DNA of 5,476 nucleotides from Planctomycetaceae bacterium (GTDB lineage: Bacteria; Planctomycetota; Phycisphaerae; Phycisphaerales; SM1A02). The notes below the pieces were generated by a model that saw nothing but the letters and a program-made list of their open reading frames with translations, ran no database searches and had not been told where the DNA came from. This document shows positions 1-4,339 of the stretch, one piece after another. Location of the stretch: positions 1 through 5,476 of the forward strand of contig NSIA01000002.1 in assembly GCA_002737585.1 (NCBI GenBank). Reading direction: 5' to 3'. A program made the translations under genes and the position numbers. The first letter of the stretch is position 1; the number at the start of each line of letters is the position of its first letter.

Positions 1-162
1 CTGATGCGCGCGCAGAAGTTCCACTTTGCGAGGCGAGTCAAGGCGCGCCTCTGCTTGCGGAATATGAGTGATGCCTGCAGCGTTGCACGCTTCCTGCCAA
101 GTGCGACAGATTCGCACGACCACGCCGCCAAGATCAAACACTGCGACGCTCGGAATGCTCAC
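1..162 (-). CDS. HAD-like hydrolase, N-terminal fragment (runs off the left edge)
   Basis: The first 54 codons of a minus-strand gene are present and the rest lies beyond position 1. The translation begins (M)SIPSVAVFDLGGVVVRI. A hydrophobic beta strand followed by FDLGGV is the typical motif I of haloacid-dehalogenase-superfamily phosphatases of the YihX/HAD-IA type, with Asp10 as the expected nucleophile. The canonical DxD second aspartate is replaced by glycine (D-L-G), as is common in the FDLGG/FDLGN subgroup. The proposed start is a GTG at 162-160 that overlaps the TGA of the upstream DUF151 gene by four bases (GTGA), which suggests translational coupling. A weak GAGAG lies 6 nt before it. 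No in-frame ATG lies close by. Motifs II-IV and the cap domain are outside the window, so substrate and exact subfamily cannot be given. The family call rests on one motif plus gene placement. Confidence 0.74.
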   Translation of the reverse strand, partial: MSIPSVAVFDLGGVVVRICRTWQEACNAAGITHIPQAEARLDSPRKVELLRAHQ

Positions 163-629
163 GAATCGCTCTCGTCTTCTGCGTATTCGTCGTCATCATC
201 TGCTTCGACCGATGGCGCGGGTTCAATGAGTGATTCTGCAGCGGCTTCGCTCAATACAGCTTCGTCCACCAACATCGGCACACCATCGGCAACGCCAAGC
301 GCAATGGCATCGGAAGGACGCGAGTCCACCTGAATGATCTCACCGTCGCGCTCGATCATCAGCTTGGCAAAGAATGTGCCGTGATCCAGGTCATGAATAT
401 GAATCGCTTTGAGCGTGCCCCCGAGCGCACGAATGGTTTCCGCAAGCAAATCATGCGTCTGCGGTCTTGGAATCTGCACGCCCTTGATGCGACGATCAAT
501 GGCGAATGCCTCCGGTAATCCAATCACAATCGGGAACTTGCGGGTGCCACCGGTCTCTGTGAGTTCAATCACCTGCATATCCGCCATCTCGCGGATCAGA
601 ATGCGAGAAAGATGCATGGGAACCATCAT
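159..629 (-). CDS. Bifunctional nuclease (BFN, DUF151) domain protein
   Basis: This is a 156-residue cytosolic protein with no signal peptide or membrane segment. Residues about 5-130 match the BFN/DUF151 family. Seen in order are the MHLSRILIRE start (5-14), FPIVIGLPEAFAIDRR (32-47), PRPQTHDLL (54-62) and the family's most conserved block, DSRPSDAIALG (102-112). Homologues were described as having DNase and RNase activity in plants, and as domains in bacterial proteins, but the catalytic residues and the bacterial role are poorly established, so activity here is inferred. After residue 140 there is a strongly acidic tail (VEADDDDEYAEDESDS) that the compact domain does not need. The gene starts ATGATG at 629; the second ATG (626) or the one at 617 would also keep the whole domain. 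No Shine-Dalgarno sequence precedes any of them, but TAGAAT lies 9 nt upstream (see the promoter entry). Its TGA overlaps the downstream HAD-like gene. Confidence 0.92.
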   Translation of the reverse strand: MMVPMHLSRILIREMADMQVIELTETGGTRKFPIVIGLPEAFAIDRRIKGVQIPRPQTHDLLAETIRALGGTLKAIHIHDLDHGTFFAKLMIERDGEIIQVDSRPSDAIALGVADGVPMLVDEAVLSEAAAESLIEPAPSVEADDDDEYAEDESDS

Positions 630-747
630 GGTGCGGTGATTCTAGGCAAGCACCGGGGGCTGCCGGAGTATGTCTCTGTCACGGCTCCCACAACAACGCC
701 GTCATGAAACGTATTGCTGGTGCCGCCGACACTGTCAGGATTGCCAC
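630..747. other. Intergenic spacer between EIIA and DUF151 genes
   Basis: This 118-nt spacer separates the EIIA stop (TAA, 750-748) from the DUF151 start. Apart from the TAGAAT element next to the start codon, I found only short, unconvincing inverted repeats and no stem followed by a T-tract. No terminator is supported, so read-through from the EIIA gene remains possible. Confidence 0.5.
639..644 (-). promoter_or_regulatory. Putative -10 element giving a leaderless DUF151 mRNA
   Basis: The minus strand reads TAGAAT (5 of 6 matches to TATAAT), then 9 nt (CACCGCACC), then the ATG at 629. Transcription starting 6-10 nt after this hexamer would begin at or within a few bases of the start codon, giving a leaderless message. 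That agrees with the absence of a GGAG-like sequence before this gene. No good -35 hexamer is seen 16-18 nt upstream, so the call rests on the hexamer and its position. Confidence 0.4.
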
Positions 748-1218
748 TTACCCACGCTCTGCGGCGCGGAACAACTGCAGCAACTGCAACGGATCCGCGG
801 CGGCGTACACCTGTTCACGGAACGCTGGATTGGTCATCAGCCGCGAAATCCGACCGAGCGCCTGGATGTGGTCGCTGGTGCGCTCTGGTGGCGAAACCAA
901 CAGCACCACCAACCGGACTGGCTTGCGGTCAATGGAGTCGTAGTCAATGGGCGTTGCGAGACGGCCAACCGCCAGGCACAAGCCGTGCGCAGCGGCCGTC
1001 TTGCCGTGCGGAATGGCAAGGCCTTCACCAATACCGGTGGAGCGCTGTTGCTCCCGCTCCCACACCGCCTTCTTCACTGCGTTTGCATCAGAAATCCGCC
1101 CAGTCAGCGCAAGCGCATCAACAAGCGCATCGATGGCTTCTCGTTTGGTATGAGCGACGAGTGGAACGACCACGCATTGCGGGTCAAGAATCTCGGTAAC
1201 GGTCATCGGCGCTGGCAT
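748..1218 (-). CDS. PTS EIIA type-2 domain protein (PtsN/FruA-like EIIA)
   Basis: This is a 156-residue single-domain cytosolic protein of the mannitol/fructose/nitrogen EIIA superfamily, which accepts a phosphoryl group from HPr and passes it to EIIB or acts as a regulator. The phosphorylation-site signature is clear: an E, six residues, then IGEGLAIPHG, with His71 as the phospho-acceptor. A second histidine, His117 in SDHIQALGRIS, lies 46 residues further on, the same spacing as the two active-site histidines of EIIA-Mtl (65 and 111). The open frame extends upstream to an ATG at 1281, but the ATG at 1218 is preferred: GGAG lies 6 nt before it, the family domain begins immediately after it (MTVTEILDPQCVV), and a likely promoter lies inside the longer version. 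No EIIB, EIIC, HPr or EI gene is visible, so it could be a regulatory EIIA-Ntr-like protein rather than part of a sugar transporter. The sequence alone does not decide this. Confidence 0.93.
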   Translation of the reverse strand: MPAPMTVTEILDPQCVVVPLVAHTKREAIDALVDALALTGRISDANAVKKAVWEREQQRSTGIGEGLAIPHGKTAAAHGLCLAVGRLATPIDYDSIDRKPVRLVVLLVSPPERTSDHIQALGRISRLMTNPAFREQVYAAADPLQLLQLFRAAERG

Positions 1219-1224
1219 GCAGGA

Positions 1225-1228
1225 CTCC
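1225..1228 (-). promoter_or_regulatory. Shine-Dalgarno GGAG that fixes the EIIA start
   Basis: GGAG on the minus strand is followed by six bases (TCCTGC) and then ATG at 1218. The alternative longer start at 1281 has no comparable site, so this site places the true N-terminus 21 codons inside the longest open frame. Confidence 0.7.
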
Positions 1229-1257
1229 GCGGTAGATCCGAACTGGCGAATCGGAAA

Positions 1258-1266
1258 ATCATACCA
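1258..1266 (-). promoter_or_regulatory. Extended -10 promoter element upstream of the EIIA gene
   Basis: The minus strand reads TGG followed by TATGAT: an extended -10 (TG-N) joined to a hexamer with 5 of 6 matches to TATAAT. Initiation about 7 nt downstream would give a leader of roughly 30 nt carrying the GGAG site, with translation from 1218. No convincing -35 hexamer is seen, which is tolerated for extended -10 promoters. This would let the EIIA gene be transcribed independently of metK-rsmB. Confidence 0.42.
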
Positions 1267-1272
1267 ATGCTC

Positions 1273-1291
1273 GGCGCACATATTGCACGCC
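1273..1291 (-). repeat. Inverted repeat / possible RNA stem-loop between rsmB and EIIA
   Basis: Read on the minus strand, GGCGTGCA and TGTGCGCC flank a 3-nt ATA loop. As RNA this pairs over 8 positions, including two adjacent G-U wobbles. The same arms on the plus strand have two C-A mismatches, so the structure favours the minus-strand transcript. No T-run follows, so it is not a standard intrinsic terminator. It lies about 28 nt after the rsmB stop and just upstream of the proposed EIIA -10 element, where a processing hairpin or operator could also sit. Confidence 0.3.
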
Positions 1292-1318
1292 GGCGCGTTA
1301 TCTCGGTTTGATATCGGT

Positions 1319-2740
1319 TCAGGCTGGCGAAATCAGCGCGCCAAAGCCACCGTCCGCATACGCCGAATCCGGCTCCCCGGGCATGCCACGAGGCTCACGA
1401 ACCTCGGTTCGGGCAACACGGCGACCAATCCGACCGGCCGCCCATTGCGCCTGAGCAAGGTTTTCCGGCGGCTCCAGGCTGCACGTGCTGTACAGCACCG
1501 AGCCGTTGGGCGTGAGGAACGGGCGATGCTCTTCCACAATGTCGCGCTGCACCGCCGTGATGGAATCGAGCCGCGCCCGATTGAATCGGTACTTCGCTTC
1601 CGGCCGGCGCGATAAGACGCCCGTGTTGGAACACGGCACATCGAGCACCAAGAGGTCAACCTGGCCAACAATCCGGCGCAAGCCCTCCGGCGTCGTCACC
1701 TTCACCTGTGGATGATCAACAAACGCCAGTGCCAACGCACGCAAGCGCGCACCATCTACATCGGTGGCAACAATCTCCGCGGTCGGATGCAAGGCAGCAA
1801 GTTGCCGCGTCTTGGTTCCACGTCCAGCACACGCATCAAGAATGAGTTTGGGGCGCAGGCTGTCGGCCAGTCGCATCGGCTGCGCACTGGCGGAGTCTTG
1901 TACACGTGCTTCCGGATAGGCGGTGAGCAGCGCGATGAGCGACGAATGATCACCGTTCCATACGAACGAACCGGGATCGCTATGAGGCGTGAGATTGGAT
2001 GTGAACGGCGCATCCGGCAGCACTGCTTGCTCCGGAACACCAGAGATCACCGTGGGCGCTGGGCGCAATGAATGCACCGCGCGACTGAAAGCGAGGTCCT
2101 GTCCCGCGGAATTGATCCAGTGCAGCAAGAGATCCTCGCCAACGCTGGCTGCTTCAGCCACGCGCAAGACGCGATCATCAGAGAACACCGGGCGCTTCAG
2201 GCGCATGGCGCGACCGTCAGCAAGTGGCACCAGGTCACGTCGGTCGCGCCACACACGCGGAGCGGCGTCGGCACCTTCCACGAAATCACCACGCAAATCA
2301 ATCATCTTGCGCAGTACTGCGTTGACGAAGCCTGCGGCACCGCGATGTCCCTTGCCCTTGGACCACTCCACGGTGTCGTCAACCACAGCGTGATCGGCCA
2401 CGTTGCCAAACAAAAACAGTTGCGCACCCGCCGCAAGCAGTGCTGCCTGCACGCGCGAGTCCACATTTTCCCAGCGTCGATCGATGCATGCGCGTGCGAT
2501 GGCAGCCAGCGTCATCCAACGATGCGCCACCGTGTGTTCAATGGCGCGTGCCAATGAAACATCGCGGGCATCAAGAGCAATGCCGTCCGCAGTGGGCGCA
2601 ACACCCATGTCAACAAACTCAAGATCAGGAAAGCGACCCGCCTGCCGCGCGAGGCGGTCAAGGGCCGCAACGCGGGCAGGCGATGGTGCTGACATTCGTG
2701 GGGTATTCGTGACGGATGTGCTTTCGGCGGGAACGGTCAC
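1319..2740 (-). CDS. rsmB: 16S rRNA m5C967 methyltransferase RsmB-like
   Basis: This 473-residue cytosolic RNA methyltransferase uses S-adenosylmethionine to methylate a cytosine at C5; E. coli RsmB acts on C967 of 16S rRNA. Residues about 20-155 form the NusB-like RNA-binding domain, with the hallmark GFVNAVLRK at 137-145. A linker follows, ending in the VQDSASAQ segment (280-287). The Rossmann methyltransferase domain (about 290-473) shows motif I DACAGRGTKT (302-311), motif IV LDVPCSNTGV (366-375) with Cys370, and motif VI YSTCS (417-421) with the catalytic Cys420. The two cysteines are 50 residues apart, as in E. coli RsmB (325 and 375). The length is slightly above the usual 430 or so residues because of a short N-terminal extension. 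Initiation at GTG 2740 is chosen because GGAG lies 7 nt before it; the ATG at 2695 has no such site. The gene begins 13 nt after the metK stop, so the enzyme and the supplier of its cofactor are probably co-transcribed. Confidence 0.95.
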   Translation of the reverse strand: MTVPAESTSVTNTPRMSAPSPARVAALDRLARQAGRFPDLEFVDMGVAPTADGIALDARDVSLARAIEHTVAHRWMTLAAIARACIDRRWENVDSRVQAALLAAGAQLFLFGNVADHAVVDDTVEWSKGKGHRGAAGFVNAVLRKMIDLRGDFVEGADAAPRVWRDRRDLVPLADGRAMRLKRPVFSDDRVLRVAEAASVGEDLLLHWINSAGQDLAFSRAVHSLRPAPTVISGVPEQAVLPDAPFTSNLTPHSDPGSFVWNGDHSSLIALLTAYPEARVQDSASAQPMRLADSLRPKLILDACAGRGTKTRQLAALHPTAEIVATDVDGARLRALALAFVDHPQVKVTTPEGLRRIVGQVDLLVLDVPCSNTGVLSRRPEAKYRFNRARLDSITAVQRDIVEEHRPFLTPNGSVLYSTCSLEPPENLAQAQWAAGRIGRRVARTEVREPRGMPGEPDSAYADGGFGALISPA

Positions 2741-2747
2741 TCAGAAG

Positions 2748-2751
2748 CTCC
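2748..2751 (-). promoter_or_regulatory. Shine-Dalgarno GGAG supporting the GTG start of rsmB
   Basis: GGAG sits just downstream of the metK TGA and is followed by seven bases (CTTCTGA) and then GTG at 2740. It supports a non-ATG start over the internal ATG codons and shows that the metK-rsmB junction is arranged for tandem translation. Confidence 0.65.
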
Positions 2752-2753
2752 GG

Positions 2754-4088
2754 TCATGCCATTGCCAGGTGGCGCTTGGCCTTGGAACTAGTCTTGGTAT
2801 TGGACTTGGAGCTGGCCTTGGAACTCACCTTAGAACTCACCTTGGAGCCCGCCGTGCCGGCAGACTTCTTGGTTGGCTTCGCCTCAACTACTGCGTGCGG
2901 AGCGTTGATCACGCCCGCCTTCTCAGCAGCCTTACGGAGCGAAGCGGCCTTGTCGGTCTTCTCCCAACTGAAGGTGCCTTCACCACACTCGCCCGGGCGG
3001 CGACCGAAGTGGCCGTGCGTAGCGGTGGCGTGATAAATCGGCTTGCGCAAACCGAGCGACTTGATGATGCCCTTGGGGGTGAGCTCAAACTGACGCTGCA
3101 CTTCTTCGGCCAACCATTCATCCGAAACCGTGCCGGTGCCTTGCGTATCCACCAACACACTGGTTGGCTTGGCCACGCCGATGGCGTAACTCAGCTGCAC
3201 TTCGCACACATCGGCAAGACCAGAAGCGGCGATGTTCTTAGCAATGTAGCGAGCCATGTAGGCAGCACTGCGATCGACCTTGGACGGGTCCTTACCGCTG
3301 AATGCGCCGCCACCGTGACGACCACGGCCGCCGTAGGTGTCCACAATGATCTTGCGACCAGTGAGGCCGCAATCGCCATGCGGACCACCGATTTCAAACT
3401 GTCCGGTTGGATTGACGTGAATGATGATTTGGCCATTCCACCACTTACCAAGCACTGGCTTGATGATGTGCTTGATGACCTCGGCCTTGAGCTTCTTCTG
3501 ACCAGCAACGCCGTTCCACATCGGGGCATGCTGTGTGGAAAGCACCACGGTATCGATGCGCGTTGGCTTGAGGCCAACGTATGCAACGGTGACTTGGCTC
3601 TTGGCATCGGGGCGAAGACCCTTGATGATGTTCTTCTCACGAACCACGGCTTGACGCTTCACCAATTCGTGTGAAATGGCGATCGGCAGCGGCATGAATT
3701 CCGGAGTCTCTTTGCAAGCAAACCCGAACATCATGCCCTGGTCGCCTGCGCCTTCGCGGTCAACACCCATGGCAATATCCGCGCTCTGCTTGCCGAGCAC
3801 CACACTGACGCCGCAACTCTTGTAATCAAAGCCCTTGTCTCCGCTGTCATAGCCAGCCTTGCGGACTGCTTCGCGCACGATGTCAGGAATGTTGACGACG
3901 GCGTTGGTGGTTATCTCACCAGCGATCACTGCCAGGCCCGTGGTCACCAGGGTTTCGCATGCCACGCGGCTTGACGGATCCTGCGCGAGCATTGCGTCGA
4001 GGACTGCATCGCTGATCTGATCAGCAAGCTTGTCAGGGTGGCCCATCGAGACGGATTCGCTGGTGAACAGGTAGCGCTTGTCAGACAT
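2754..4088 (-). CDS. metK: S-adenosylmethionine synthetase (methionine adenosyltransferase)
   Basis: This 444-residue cytosolic enzyme makes S-adenosylmethionine from ATP and methionine, releasing phosphate and pyrophosphate; the family is usually a homotetramer. The three family domains are complete, at about 1-105, 115-240 and 240-390. Visible active-site elements are GHPDK (16-20, with ATP-binding His17 and metal-binding Asp19), the K+ ligand Glu45 in ACETLVTTG, signature 1 GAGDQG (113-118), and signature 2, the phosphate-binding GGGAFSGKD (259-267). The normal fold ends near WEKTDKAASLRKAA (375-388). Beyond it is an unusual tail of about 55 residues rich in Lys, Ser, Thr and Ala, containing five 4-residue units ending in Lys (417-436). 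The ESVSEGHPDK motif found in E. coli reads ESVSMGHPDK here, with Met15 in place of Glu. The start is ATG 4088, with GGAG 5 nt upstream. It is the first gene of the leftward cluster and diverges from a protease gene. Confidence 0.98.
   Translation of the reverse strand: MSDKRYLFTSESVSMGHPDKLADQISDAVLDAMLAQDPSSRVACETLVTTGLAVIAGEITTNAVVNIPDIVREAVRKAGYDSGDKGFDYKSCGVSVVLGKQSADIAMGVDREGAGDQGMMFGFACKETPEFMPLPIAISHELVKRQAVVREKNIIKGLRPDAKSQVTVAYVGLKPTRIDTVVLSTQHAPMWNGVAGQKKLKAEVIKHIIKPVLGKWWNGQIIIHVNPTGQFEIGGPHGDCGLTGRKIIVDTYGGRGRHGGGAFSGKDPSKVDRSAAYMARYIAKNIAASGLADVCEVQLSYAIGVAKPTSVLVDTQGTGTVSDEWLAEEVQRQFELTPKGIIKSLGLRKPIYHATATHGHFGRRPGECGEGTFSWEKTDKAASLRKAAEKAGVINAPHAVVEAKPTKKSAGTAGSKVSSKVSSKASSKSNTKTSSKAKRHLAMA
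2781..2840 (-). repeat. Five-copy 12-bp tandem repeat encoding the MetK lysine/serine tail
   Basis: On the minus strand, five in-frame 12-nt units encode VSSK, VSSK, ASSK, SNTK and TSSK (residues 417-436). The first two units differ at a single base (GTGAGTTCTAAG and GTGAGTTCCAAG); the others have drifted further but all end in AAG. Flanking triplets (TCCAAG before, GCCAAG after) look like partial units. The in-frame period, near-identical adjacent copies and conserved final lysine suggest repeat expansion by slippage under selection for basic, disordered sequence. Confidence 0.85.
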
Positions 4089-4139
4089 GTCGGCTCCAAT
4101 ACTGGGAGAAATGTGCGTTCGGAACGGGGATCAATCCGA

Positions 4140-4159
4140 CCATCCGGATACTCGGATGG
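4140..4159. repeat. Perfect 7-bp inverted repeat in the metK leader
   Basis: CCATCCG (4140-4146) and CGGATGG (4153-4159) are exact reverse complements separated by a 6-nt spacer. It lies 51 nt upstream of the metK start. It could be a dyad operator for a dimeric regulator or a hairpin close to the 5' end of the metK transcript. A regulatory function is inferred from symmetry and position only. Confidence 0.5.
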
Positions 4160-4168
4160 ATCGCCCTC

Positions 4169-4197
4169 ATGCTATCGGTCGCGCGTGTTCGCCGCAA
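4169..4197 (-). promoter_or_regulatory. Weak candidate metK promoter
   Basis: On the minus strand TTGCGG (4197-4192) is followed after exactly 17 nt by TAGCAT (4174-4169). The -35 matches only the TTG and the -10 matches 4 of 6, but the spacing is ideal for a sigma-70-type promoter. Initiation near 4162 would give a leader of about 74 nt with the 4140-4159 inverted repeat at its very 5' end. Confidence 0.25.
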
Positions 4198-4206
4198 ATC
4201 TGCGGC
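4191..4206. repeat. Perfect 6-bp inverted repeat with 4-nt loop
   Basis: GCCGCA (4191-4196) and TGCGGC (4201-4206) flank AATC. It overlaps the -35 part of the candidate metK promoter, so it might be an operator. A chance hairpin in GC-rich sequence is equally possible. Confidence 0.35.
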
Positions 4207-4339
4207 TCCACGGCGGGTTCCCGGACTTTCACGGAAGAGTCAGGCGATTTTCGTGGCGCCGGAGCGCTCACACCTTACTGTTGAGCAGGTTCCGACTTTC
4301 CCGACCACCCGGCCGCCCGGGCGCGTATTGATTCTGCAG

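Larger units (their letters stand above)
4089..4339. other. Divergent intergenic region between metK and the protease gene
   Basis: These 251 nt separate the two start codons and must hold the promoters for both directions. The region holds two perfect short inverted repeats (4140-4159 and 4191-4206), an 8-bp palindrome GAGCGCTC (4262-4269), a near-palindromic CGGG-TT-CCCG (4214-4223) and a weak metK-directed promoter. I see no recognisable SAM-riboswitch core. The plus-strand frame of the protease stays open across most of this stretch, with an in-frame ATG at 4169 and GTG at 4253, so part of it could be coding if the protease starts earlier. Confidence 0.6.

Noticed and set aside
1219..1281. 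Longer EIIA start at ATG 1281
   Set aside because: The extra 21 residues are not part of the EIIA fold and have no Shine-Dalgarno, and the extended -10 element falls inside them. The ATG at 1218 has GGAG at 6 nt.
670..1311. Plus-strand 213-codon open frame opposite the EIIA gene
   Set aside because: It overlaps a clear EIIA domain on the other strand. The composition is typical of antisense GC-rich frames and no motif is recognisable.
1219..1318. Intrinsic terminator between rsmB and the EIIA gene
   Set aside because: The stem-loop at 1273-1291 is not followed by a T-tract on the minus strand, so it does not meet the standard form.
2781..2840. CRISPR or intergenic repeat array
   Set aside because: The 12-bp units are directly adjacent, in frame, have no spacers and lie wholly within the metK coding sequence.
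2403..3674. Long plus-strand open frame of 423 codons opposite metK and the start of rsmB
   Set aside because: It is the antisense shadow of strongly conserved MetK and RsmB sequence. Its translation shows no family motif, and its glycine/leucine repeats are just the reverse reading of the MetK tail repeat.
4038..4331. Plus-strand 97-codon open frame across the metK start and divergent region
   Set aside because: It begins inside metK on the opposite strand, has no recognisable domain or ribosome-binding site, and is in a different frame from the protease.
4089..4339. SAM riboswitch in the metK leader
   Set aside because: I compared the minus-strand leader by eye with the SAM-II and SAH cores I can recall and found no match. 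A covariance-model search would be needed to exclude diverged types.
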